Of a stretch of 21,748 nt of DNA, positions 12,233 to 20,640 are shown piece by piece; the first letter of the stretch is position 1; each line of letters starts with the position of its first letter. The notes under the pieces are model-generated. The model was not told where the DNA came from. It was given only the letters and a program-made list of their open reading frames with translations, and did not search any database. Origin of the DNA: Ophiothrix spiculata (Eukaryota; Echinodermata; Ophiuroidea; Amphilepidida; Ophiotrichidae); NCBI GenBank assembly GCA_000969725.1, contig JXSR01S027694.1; one strand, 5' to 3'. The translations under genes were made by a program, and so were the position numbers.

Positions 12233-14060
12233 ATCATCACTTTAAAAGTAGAACAAGCAATTTTAGTAGTTATAATAAAAAAGATTATTATACAGAAAAC
12301 CATTTTAAAGTCACCCCTGAAAGATTTCATTTAGGCTGAAAATATTTATTATTATCATACATATTAACTTGGAAATCAATTTACGCCTGAAGAAAAACAT
12401 TACAATATCGTTATTTCTAAATTAACTTTATTCATTTGTCAATTTTACACCTTTCAATTATGTCAATTTTAAGCCGGAAGTTAAAACAGTCTTTTCATAA
12501 CGTTGTTTATGTCTTGATTTTGAATGAAATTCTGCTCGGACTATTCTGATTTCTCATACAGTAATTTATTAAGTATTGAGATAACTTTTTCTGTCGTAAA
12601 TGATTAATTCATCCACATCTGACAAAATGTTCGGATTTCTTGATAAAGATTGATGTAATCATCCCGCGCTGTGTAGTGTTTTGGCACGCACTTACCCTCT
12701 CAATTTTAGACCTACCGTATTTCACATATTATCATAAATAAAGTCATGTATAATACAACACGACGGTATACACGGTTGAGTTTAGTGTGCAATTAACCAT
12801 GTTTACAAGAGAATACTACAGATTTTGACTCTCAAAATTCAGTAATTACAAACACAAATCTGCTCACAAACTCGGTATATTATATAACAAACTTTAAAAA
12901 TTAAAAAAAGTAATCAATATTGATGTAAATAAAATGTTATTCAAAAATTAGATTCAGCAGATTTGCCTGATAATAGTATAAACGCATGCTTTTGATTATT
13001 CACCGTCACTCCATAACCAATATCCACAGTAAATATAAGTATTCATGTTTAAACAAGTCTTACTAACAGTTTTTGTTTCATCAAGATGATTTTTGAAGCA
13101 TAAATTAGAGAATCCAGTTTGTTTTACATCATTTTACTTAATTACAAGGTGAGATTTTTAAGCATGTCATATGTTTTGATTATATTTTTCATTTCAGCTG
13201 ACTTTATGTTCACAAATAACGTTAATTATGTTCTTGGTAATAAACCTTGATATTGAGGAAATAGTGTTGGACCAGGGCATTGTGTGTATTTTGTTATCCG
13301 AAGTAATCACATTTTCATAATTGCAAGAAGCTTCTTTAATTCCATTTTTGACTGTCATTCCGGGAAAATCTAGGTATTCGGGTATTTTTTACAACTGCAA
13401 AGTTTCGTTCCATGCATTCAAACGATACTGCTCGTAAATGTCGGAAATACTTTCATTTTCTTTTACCGGAAATCATATGATTTCGAAGATGTTTAATGAC
13501 CAGCTGAAGACATTTATATGTAACGTATATGTCTTGTCATCGATGAATACACAGGCTATTATTTTAAGAGGGCGTGGAAAAATACGCTCTAAATATGCTT
13601 AAATGTCAAATAACATTTTCAGGATATTAAATAGCTTGAAATACTGTTATGACAGAAGCATAACGTAATCAATGAACAGAAAAAATTTCCTCCTTAATGA
13701 AATTGTGATTCTTCAAAAATTTATTAAGAATTGTATATTAATGTCTGGTAACAAAGGCGTTGTTAATTAACTCGAATTCTTTCAAGCAAGATACGAAAAG
13801 TCTAGTAGTTGAATCCATTGAAAGCAAGACAACACGAGTCTTTAAAATGTCTAGACAAATATAGATGCTACGTGCGGTTTGTCTGCTATCAAATGTCAGT
13901 CAACGCATCTTGGTAAATATGGATTCTTGTCTGTTACCAATTTATCATCCGATATAACTGAGATATTTTTAATTGTTTGTTTTAAAATCGTAAGACAAAA
14001 CACAAACAAGCCAACGAATAAACATCACGATGGTTTTACTTACTTTCCTAGGCCATGCTT
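12233..14060. other. Gene-free stretch
   Basis: AT-rich; no exon, RNA gene or clear repeat could be supported. Confidence 0.4.
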
Positions 14061-14067
14061 CACTAGA

Positions 14068-14098
14068 CTTTCTCACCGAAGTGAGAACTTCTCACCGA
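14068..14098. repeat. Short hairpin plus repeated TTCTCACCGA
   Basis: TTCTCAC (14070-14076), loop CGAA, GTGAGAA (14081-14087), followed by a second TTCTCACCGA at 14089-14098. The loop is four bases. No partner gene is nearby. Confidence 0.6.
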
Positions 14099-15183
14099 CT
14101 TAATTTGGCGATAATGGTCAAAAAGTGCCTGGTTTATGCACTGCGGGAGTCCTGACGTAATCTGTGTTTAATATCATTAGCCGAACACGTGCGATTTTTT
14201 GTTTTCAAATTGCACAATTAAATAAAGGGTGCACTTCCCGGACTATAATAACACTTTTTTTACAAAACATATTGTTGTGATACTGCTTGCGTTTACTTCA
14301 GTTGAGTTAAAGCCTAAAAAACAATAGCATATGCATTTATTTTATCTTGGACGATAAAAAAAACCAGAGTACGATGAATCTTTGGCGATATTTATTCTGA
14401 CTAAAGAGAATTTCATCCTAATCTAGACGTATTCTCTTATTATATTGTTTTATCGGTGATATGGATCTGCCCCTAGCTAAAGATGATAAATGATAAATCT
14501 TCACCTAAACATGTTCTTTTCTCCACCTTGTTTTTACGGCGTAATTGGAATGAAAGGTGACTCTTTTCGTCGCATGTTTAAGACCAAAAGGTCTTGAGAT
14601 ATGAATGTTCAAGGTTCCTTTCAACAACTACATAAATGCTTCTTGAACAACAACATAGCTCTAGGTCTCATGGGATGTTTACATGCAAATGTTACGTTTA
14701 TTATCCTGGTTACTGGAATTACAGGCTTATCACAAATTTTCATGCTGCACTTCTTCTTAGATAAGTAAATAAAATCGACACTTTTTCAATCGACAGTTTT
14801 ATCTAAACATCTAAAAATTACATTTAGGTTATTTTACACCAATACCACTACATTTGTACATAACAACTTTGAATAACCACAATAGCTTACTATTGATGTC
14901 AATGTCACTGAATATTCACGTACGTGTCAACACTTATATTCATTTATATCAATTACCGTAAAGTCTCATCTTACTAAACATGATACATTACAAACACAAT
15001 GCATCCATGAAAGGCGACAAAAATAACCACGTCTGCAGTTTGAATTGAAAACTTGCAAGAAGGCAAGCAACTGATGTTTCTTTACATGAGACATCGAACA
15101 CAACCACTTGATCCTCGGGGATGTAGCAAGTAAACTGTCTAATCTGACATTCGATCCAGATCCTTTTTATGTTTTAGCAGGAT
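14099..15183. other. Gene-free stretch
   Basis: No supported gene. Short open frames only and no recognisable RNA structure. Confidence 0.4.
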
Positions 15184-15529
15184 TTGTTATTTAACAATGA
15201 TTGTACGCTAGTAGAGATTTCCTTGATAGTCTCAAATCTGTATTATTCTTCAATTCCTTCTCATTGCCCAATCATATTGTTGGGCAATGCCACTGTATGT
15301 ACAGAAATACGGGCTTGTGTTGATTTCAGCATCAGATTTCACACGTCTCTCCGTTCCAGAATTCAACAACAAAGAACCCATATCTCCGTTCTTATTAACA
15401 CAGTTTGAAGAAGGGGCTTCAATAACTTTAAACATACATTTCCATATATTGCTGCTTGTTTCAAATTTGCTGTTGGTTTATTTTAGAATCCTGAATAGAT
15501 GTTTGGGCAAAAAACATGTCAGCAAGTAA
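15184..15529. other. Segment open on both strands; possible coding relic or unknown exon
   Basis: The minus strand is open from about 15466, after a CCAACAG acceptor-like site, to a TGA at 15250. It contains FKVIEAPSSNCVNKNGDMG, then LLLNSGTERRVKSDAEINTS and PYFCTYSGIAQQ. The opposite strand is open at 15287-15529, with KYGLVLISASDFTRL and EFNNKEPISPFLL. Composition is richer in GC than the flanks and both readings look protein-like, which often means one is the mirror of the other. I recognise neither. It could be a terminal exon of another gene, a repeat-borne coding remnant, or chance. Confidence 0.3.
15262..15289. repeat. Perfect hairpin, 10-base arms and 8-base loop
   Basis: CATTGCCCAA (15262-15271) and TTGGGCAATG (15280-15289) are exact reverse complements around TCATATTG. 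It lies at the edge of the segment that is open on both strands. It might be a terminator-like or repeat-end structure; no function can be assigned. Confidence 0.7.
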
Positions 15530-15742
15530 ACCATATGCGAGCATACCGTTTTCATATTAATTTTGAAACTTTTTTTCGACCCTGTTTCTATAGCACGGTA
15601 CTATTTAAGAACATTTTGCAACTCAAAGCCAATAAATGTATTATAAATTAAACTATGGTATTCATAATGAAAAAAATACAAGCACTTTGTTACCAATAAC
15701 AAAACAGTTCATATTTGTATGGTATTCATTAACAGATTACAA
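15530..15742. other. Spacer downstream of the esterase
   Basis: AT-rich DNA between the esterase poly(A) signal and the segment that is open on both strands. Nothing recognisable. Confidence 0.4.
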
Positions 15743-15748
15743 TTTATT
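15743..15748 (-). promoter_or_regulatory. Probable polyadenylation signal of the carboxylesterase gene
   Basis: AATAAA on the minus strand, about 40 bases beyond the TAA stop. Position and sequence fit a poly(A) signal and would give a very short 3' UTR. In AT-rich DNA this hexamer is common, so the call rests on its placement. Confidence 0.45.
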
Positions 15749-15787
15749 TTTACTTGGCCACCAAGCACTTGTTATTTTGTAACTAAG

Positions 15788-16858
15788 TTATATTCCCGGA
15801 CCCTTGGCTCGGCATTTTGTAGTTTTAATACCCTTTGTTTCTCTAATATATCCTAATGAGTCCCAAAAGTCACAATATTTTTTGATATAATCTTCAACTA
15901 TTTCATTACTTGACTCTTTAAAATCCATACTCTTCCATTCAGATTTGCTTTCGTAGACCGGCCATTGGGTACAAGAATTCAAACATTCATCATTTGACCA
16001 TGTGTTATTTTTTGGATCTCCCGTGTGGGCAAAATTCAACCAGTAACACAACATGGTATCAGAAGTAGTCTTCATGTTGTCAGGCGGTAGGACCTCAATG
16101 AGTGAGAATGTACCAAACTCCAGGGGTGTAGCAGAATCATGGCATGCGTAATTTACGCAAACAGGAGCTGTATTAGGATAAACACCTGCAGGTGTCGGTA
16201 CGCTGAATATGTAATGGAAAATCCCTTGCCCATTGCCGGCGTTTTGTGCAAAGAGTCTGTTGGGACATGTGACTAAATAATGTGTAGCAGCACGAGCAAA
16301 CTGATCACTGTTGTCCACCAATGGTCTGGGTGGATACATAGCGATTACTTTGGTTGCATCTTTTCGGAAGATGGCTAACATAATCTTTAAGTAATATTCC
16401 ATCGTTAACGTCATGTTCCTAAATGCAGCTAAGATTGGTCTACAATCGTCTCTGTTTGAACATACTATTATAGATATACCTAATGGTTTTTCCTGAATGA
16501 CTTGTAATGGATTTCCATCAACATGAATACCGTCAACTACCAGTTCCCAAATTTCTAAGTAATTAATAAGATTATTGAAATCCATTTGAGAATAAACTTC
16601 AGAGTCCGTTTTCTCTTGAGCAGACGGAATATCGTCACTTGAACTTTCTTTCATGCACTTAGTATCTTCTGGTGAACAATTGAGGTATTTGGCAAAGATG
16701 GACCCGATCGATTGACTTGTCTTTGAGTTGACCTTGTAATACGACAAGGCAAATGGATCATCTAATAAGATAGCTTGCGAGAAAAGATCAGAACTCTGTT
16801 TTGTTGTAGCATGTATGGCGACACTTTGAGCTCCCGAGGAAGGTCCCATTATGGTTAC
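15788..16858 (-). CDS. Carboxylesterase terminal exon (nucleophile, acid, histidine, stop)
   Basis: Starts at ACAACAG|GTAACC and stays open for 356 codons to a TAA at 15788-15790. It begins VTIMGPSSGAQSVAIH: the nucleophile is the first serine of GPSSG (codon at 16838-16840). The Glu that usually precedes that serine is Pro. The family's DEG acid motif aligns with NRDDC, putting Asp (16445-16447) where Glu is usual. The catalytic histidine is in NYACHDSATP (16139-16141). Later blocks, HYIFSVPTP, WLNFAHTGDP and WPVY, are typical of the C-terminal third. Asn-x-Ser/Thr sites (NCS, NMT, NNT) fit a secreted glycoprotein. The reading frame itself is undamaged over more than 1 kb, which argues for recent or continuing selection. 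Confidence 0.95.
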   Translation of the reverse strand, partial: VTIMGPSSGAQSVAIHATTKQSSDLFSQAILLDDPFALSYYKVNSKTSQSIGSIFAKYLNCSPEDTKCMKESSSDDIPSAQEKTDSEVYSQMDFNNLINYLEIWELVVDGIHVDGNPLQVIQEKPLGISIIVCSNRDDCRPILAAFRNMTLTMEYYLKIMLAIFRKDATKVIAMYPPRPLVDNSDQFARAATHYLVTCPNRLFAQNAGNGQGIFHYIFSVPTPAGVYPNTAPVCVNYACHDSATPLEFGTFSLIEVLPPDNMKTTSDTMLCYWLNFAHTGDPKNNTWSNDECLNSCTQWPVYESKSEWKSMDFKESSNEIVEDYIKKYCDFWDSLGYIRETKGIKTTKCRAKGPGI

Positions 16859-19800
16859 CTGTTGTAACAAGGGAAACAAATATGAACACGTGATTATATC
16901 ATTACACTAAAATTGTTTTATACAATGTAACATTTTGAGTTTCACGAACTATTTCCTTTCTTTGTTTGTTGATTTTAAGACTTATTTTTGCACAGTAGTG
17001 TTTTGTGTTGTGAGGAAGCATGTTGAAATTAATTCATACGATTTTCCATCTATCGTTTGAAAATGATTTTTTTACAATATTGTAAGGGGAAATTGATTCT
17101 TTATCCACCAAGGGTTTATAAAATCTCAAAAAAAAAAAATTCGACCAAGTATTAGGTAAAAATTCATCATCAATTGAATTTTCGAGATTTAAAATATGTT
17201 AACACAGGGAGAAATGTTATGACGTTGCAGATATGTTCTAATTGTATAACATCAGAAGAATGTCGTCATATATAGAGTAATTTACAAGACCATCCATTAA
17301 CATGGTTATGGTTTACCAAATGTTTCTTGTCTTGATGTTTAAAATCATGTTTTGCATAATTACATCATTTAAATCGAACTATACTACCACGTACTACTAT
17401 CATTCAATGTTTATGTTACAATGCTTATATAACTTACCCTCTCTGGATCACCACCAAAATACGCTATGTTTTCTTGAACAAATTTCAGTACAAATTTCTG
17501 ATCCATTATTCCATAATTGCCATTGATCGACTTCGATTTTGTCACTAAAAATCCTAGTGCTCCTGAAATTTGTATTTGAAAACAAAATGCATATTATATT
17601 TTCTTTTTCATTAACACTTCAGCACTATGCATAGATGTGTGTTTTACGTCGACACTTTTTCCCTTAAAAATGAGGGTTCACAAAACAATATGAATTTGTT
17701 GTAAGCTATGGAGGTTAAATTTGAAAGCAGTTTCTGTCCTACAAAACATTATTGCAATGGATCAACAACAAGGTATCGGTACTGTATGTTGGAAATTAAC
17801 TGCTGAAAATGTAATACAAACTTTTGATGTACGTCAATTTGTAATCAAATTAATCATGAATGCATTTTATTGGCCAATAATTTAATCATTCAGATCAGTT
17901 AAAACAAAACCTATGTTTAGACACTTCTGACGATTGTCTAATTGTTTGACGCATTCCGTGAATATACGCATTTTTGTAGGATTGTGACAATTATGTAAAA
18001 GCTAAAGAATGTGAGTGAAATTGTTATAAACATGTTTGCCGCATTGTTTTAAATGATCACATGAAGCGATTAATCTAAAGAATCTAAAGAGACCGTTTGA
18101 ATTTTCCGTAGCAGAGTAGATGATACTGAAATGTTAAATACACCTTGAAGTTAATGTAATAAAACTATACTGAAAAAGTCGGAAATTAGGGTTAACAACT
18201 ACAGCTCCTTTTGCCGCCAAGAACCGTCCATCGGTCTTTCCTTGCATGTTACTATTTAATTCAAAAGAACCGCCATGAAATATAACAATGACTGGCAGAT
18301 CACCGGTCATTTCTTTAGGTGGTGTATAGATGTTCAGATACAGACAATCTTCATCCTGTAAATTAGAATAGTTATACTAATTAATTAAATGAAGTGTTTG
18401 ATACACAGTAAAATTAGCCTCGTTATAAGGCACAATTTCAAGAAATTTGACATAAAAGCACTGAGTATAACCAATGATAACTAATAATAATATCATACTA
18501 ACTCGAAATTTTCGAATTGTGATACTGTGATATATTAATGTTAAGGTGATTTTTTCAATCACGATACTCGGTTAGTCAGTAAACGGGAGGGTATTTTATC
18601 ATTTGAAATAGTTTCTCTTTATGACGTCTTAAAGTACTTTAGGTCGGAAAATTTCGCCGAAATCTGATTTTCCGCGAAAATTGAAAAAAAAAAAAAATCA
18701 GAAAGTCGCTATAAAAGTTCTAAATATCGGATTTTCATCGGGTGTTTCGCTAATGAATATCAAAAAGGAATGGTAGTTCTAACATGTTCTGTAAGTTTAA
18801 GGTTGTAATTAGCATGCAGATATTTTTCAAAATGGAGACTTTTATATGAGGGGGGTGGTTACCACCCTCTTACCCACGGACTTTGACGGCTTACACTACC
18901 CCCACCTAAGGTGGTACCCCTGACTTTGGGAGGTGGGGTGGTAGCCACCCCTCTCCCCTTAGGGGGACGAAGGTTAAATGACTTTACCAATGCGTACATG
19001 TTAAGGGCCAATAACAACTTGATTCCCTTATATCAATGCAGATAAGCACAACTAAAATAGCACCTAGTACATCCTGCCAGTCTATAAGTGACAATATTAT
19101 CTATTATCCTTAAGTGTACACGAATTCTGTAATCTCATTGGTCAAACATACTTTTAACAAAACCTGTATTCATGTTTTTCCAAAATGAAAATAAGCCAAA
19201 CCCTGAATATATCCCGTATTCCGTGATTCATACACAAACGCTACATTGCTCGCAATCAAATGAACATGAAAATGTGTTCGTGCGTCGTTAAAGTTGCTGC
19301 GTAAGAGTGTATTGCAGCGTTCACGCATTGGTCGTGACGCAAGCGTACACACGTAGATCAATACGCGCACATCCAACCAGCGCGCGGTATGGCTGTGCCG
19401 TGTGGCTTTCCATGCTTTGTTTATAAAGCTTTTTGTATTAAAATTTCGTTTTTGATGGTAAGTTTACCAACGAGATTACATAATTCATGTACACTTAAAA
19501 GGATAAAATCGTTGCCCCCTGCTTGTTCTAACGAAATACGAGAAATATCTAGGGTCTGGTGCCATATTCCATTCGGCCTGTCGGCCTCATGGAATATGGC
19601 ACCAGACCCTAGATATTTGCCCGTATTTCGTTAACAAGCAGGGGGTAACTAATAATATTTGATAAAAGAAGATACCAGGACCTTGAATCGTGCCTCAGTT
19701 CCAATGGGATATTTTGTACAGGTTTCATGAATGGTGTATAAAATTGGAATGAGGTCTGCTTATTGTGCTATGTTTCATCACAACCTGTATAAAAATCCTA

Positions 19801-20288
19801 GTTGAATCCTATATCTTCTTATACAAAACAGTAATGCCTACTTCTTTTCGACAAACAAACCATTTGGCCCTTATCCCTAACACGTCACAGTCCAACAAAA
19901 TCCAACAAGCAAAAATCAAGAAATTCGTCCAAATACGTCATAGACCGGGGATACTGATGGGCACGAAAGTGCTGCCATGGCAGGCCATACTCGGTGGCGT
20001 GCCATAGCTGGACATTGGAACGGGATGTGAGAGGTCAAGGGTTCAAATCCCAGGGGAAACTGAATATTTTCGTATGACGATAGTTTTTAAGCGTTTGGGA
20101 GTTAGGGTTATATTACTGCATTACCTGTTCATTATCACCGCCTTTACCAAATGGCTGAATGCAAGCTTTTGGAGGTTTAGTACCATCTAGCATCTTTGGA
20201 CTCCATGGTAATGGCGGCGTAGGCTCTTGCCATCGGAGGTCGCCCGTTGGTGGTGTTGCATAGGGAACCCCCCCCCCCCCAGAAAGAT
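15788..20288 (-). CDS. Type B carboxylesterase (cholinesterase-like fold), four exons, 5' end missing
   Basis: The four exons read, in order, the GVPYATPP motif of the family's N-terminal strand, the EDCLYLNIYTP signature, the HGGSF oxyanion loop, GNYGIMDQ, FGGDPERVTIMGPSSGAQSV around the nucleophile serine, and CHDSATPLEFG around the catalytic histidine. Known family members hydrolyse carboxylic esters with a Ser-Glu/Asp-His triad and are usually secreted or membrane-linked. Here about 510 residues are visible against a usual 530-570, so mainly the signal peptide and first strands are missing. The DPF motif after LFSQAI and the CSPEDTKC loop recall the 'crystal protein/D2-like' subgroup; this subgroup call is from memory. 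The C-terminus has no membrane segment, which suggests a soluble secreted enzyme. Introns are 1769, 608 and 579 bases. The frame fails at a G13 run in the first exon and between the second and third exons, so it may be a pseudogene or carry sequence errors. Substrate is unknown. Confidence 0.9.
16859..17437 (-). other. Intron between the GNYG exon and the terminal exon
   Basis: Runs from GTAAGT to ACAACAG, 579 bases, phase 0. It is AT-rich, with an A10 run near 17130. No gene or clear repeat is seen in it. Confidence 0.85.
17438..17562 (-). CDS. Carboxylesterase exon (GNYGxxDQ block)
   Basis: Bounded by AATTTCAG and by AGG|GTAAGT, both canonical. After two bases that complete a split codon it reads ALGFLVTKSKSINGNYG, then IMDQKFVLKFVQENIAYFGGDPER. 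The GNYG-x-x-DQ and NIAxFGGDP motifs match the stretch before the nucleophile elbow across the family. It joins in phase 0 to the next exon's VTIMGPSSG. Length 125 bases. Confidence 0.93.
17563..18170 (-). other. Intron between the oxyanion exon and the GNYG exon
   Basis: Runs from GTATAG to AATTTCAG, 608 bases. The donor GTATAG is unusual and the phases on its two sides disagree by one base, so the 5' border is less certain than the 3' border. A 9-base direct repeat (AATCTAAAG twice, near 18072) is the only structure noticed. Confidence 0.6.
18171..18355 (-). CDS. Carboxylesterase exon (EDCLYLN signature and oxyanion loop)
   Basis: An acceptor TTTACAG precedes DEDCLYLNIYTPPKEM in phase 0, joining cleanly to the previous exon's GDNEQ. 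The EDCLYLN block is the carboxylesterase type B second signature, with the second disulfide cysteine. It is followed by LPVIVIFHGGSFELNS, where HGG supplies the oxyanion hole, and by AVVVNPNFRL, the counterpart of the usual VVVTxNYRLG. The nearest donor is TTTTCA|GTATAG at 18165-18170. This leaves two spare bases, while the next exon needs one, so the frame shifts by one base at or near the T5 run at 18173-18177. Confidence 0.88.
18847..18966. repeat. GC-rich block with three successive hairpins
   Basis: A sharply bounded GC-rich island in AT-rich intron DNA. It holds three perfect short stems of the same GGTGG/CCACC kind: GGGTGGT with ACCACCC (18853-18867, one-base centre), CCACCT with AGGTGG (18902-18914, one-base centre), and GGGGTGG with CCACCCC (18935-18951, three-base centre). 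A related ACTTTG word occurs at 18880-18885 and 18923-18928. It looks like part of a transposable element or minisatellite; the family is not recognised. Confidence 0.6.
19230..19405. other. CpG-dense patch inside the large intron
   Basis: About 18 CpG dinucleotides lie in roughly 175 bases, including CGCG and CGCGCG, while the surrounding DNA has few. The minus strand is open here for 68 codons, but the product resembles nothing I know. It could be a young CpG-rich repeat, an unmethylated regulatory patch or an alternative promoter. Confidence 0.5.
19511..19649. repeat. Long inverted repeat (foldback/MITE-like), arms of 60-61 bases
   Basis: The left arm (19511-19571) and right arm (19590-19649) are reverse complements. 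They share a 29-base uninterrupted inner stem, an 11-base middle stem and a 17-base outer stem with one mismatch, separated by two small bulges of 2-3 bases. The 18-base loop (19572-19589) carries GGCC twice, so it can close further. The ends read GTTGCCCCCTGC and, on the other strand, GTTACCCCCTGC. No clear target-site duplication is visible. Most likely a small non-autonomous foldback element; a transcript would fold into a long hairpin. Confidence 0.9.
19990..20060 (+). mobile_element. tRNA-derived SINE-like segment (box B)
   Basis: GAGAGGTCAAGGGTTCAAAT followed by CCC (20030-20052) matches the variable-arm and T-arm of tRNA-derived SINE heads, with box B GGTTCAAATCC at 20040-20050. A preceding GGTGGCG (19993-19999) is in the right area for a box A, but box A is poor and the acceptor ends do not pair, so it is not a working tRNA gene. 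It ends within about 70 bases of an esterase exon. The 3' tail and any duplication of flanking DNA are not evident. Confidence 0.5.
20125..20288 (-). CDS. Carboxylesterase exon (N-terminal part of catalytic domain)
   Basis: The minus strand reads GVPYATPPTGDLRWQEP, then a tryptophan-containing PWSP segment, then ACIQPFGKGGDNEQ. This is the classic start of the fold: the G-[IV]-P-Y-A-x-P-P strand, the LRW segment and the first disulfide cysteine. It ends in phase 0 at a clear CAG|GTAATG donor. The 5' border is uncertain. The best acceptor I see is the AG at 20289-20290, after which ATC TTT CTG would give the expected I-F-L before G-V-P-Y. A run of 13 G (13 C on the plus strand, 20268-20280) lies between and is out of frame by two bases for that reading. 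The upstream polypyrimidine tract is weak. Confidence 0.85.
20268..20280. repeat. C13 homopolymer in the esterase exon
   Basis: Thirteen C on the plus strand (G on the coding strand) directly before the GTT-CCC-TAT-GCA codons of the VPYA motif. If the acceptor is the AG at 20289-20290, five, eight or eleven bases would keep frame and thirteen does not. Such runs are prone to both polymerase slippage and sequencing error. Confidence 0.85.
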
Positions 20289-20640
20289 CTATTTAATTGT
20301 CTAAATATTGTAGTAGCAAAAATATAAAACGGATGAAACCTAAGTGAAAAATTTATCTAAACATTTCTTACTAATTTTATTTCGGCAATGTATTTGTAAT
20401 AATAGACAGAGCAAAAAAATGTTGTTGACGCGTTGGTTTTCTGTCCGCCATTTCAAAACGGGATGACGGGTTCCTTTTATATTAAAACACAATCCTTTTT
20501 CTAATTCAATTCCATTTTCAACGGCTTTTTACGGTCTATTTGGGTCTTGATTCATAAAATATGAGTCTATCTGTACTGTGTACATTTCTTAAATTTAAGG
20601 AGAACATTTGGTAATATCTACTCTAAATCTGCATCAAGAA
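20289..20640. other. Gene-free DNA upstream of the first visible esterase exon
   Basis: AT-rich DNA that should be intron or 5' flank of the esterase. I searched the minus strand for a signal-peptide exon and found none. A donor-like AAAG|GTGAGC at about 21500 on the minus strand lies further out but has no convincing exon in front of it. Confidence 0.4.

Larger units (their letters stand above)
18356..20124 (-). other. Large repeat-filled intron of the carboxylesterase
   Basis: Runs from GTAATG to TTTACAG, 1769 bases, phase 0. Several separate repeat-like structures lie inside it, listed individually: GC-rich triple hairpins, a CpG-dense patch, a long inverted repeat and a tRNA-like segment. 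I see no esterase exon in it, and the protein motifs join without a gap across it. Confidence 0.85.

Noticed and set aside
17302-17526. Plus-strand open frame overlapping an esterase exon
   Set aside because: It is the opposite-strand shadow of the GNYG exon and its intron.
19389-19634. 81-codon open frame on the plus strand
   Set aside because: It runs into the long inverted repeat and the CpG patch inside an intron; the open reading is explained by the GC-richer repeat DNA.
19988-20060. Functional tRNA gene
   Set aside because: Box B is good, but box A is poor, the acceptor arms do not pair and the T-stem has only three pairs; a SINE-like relic is more likely.
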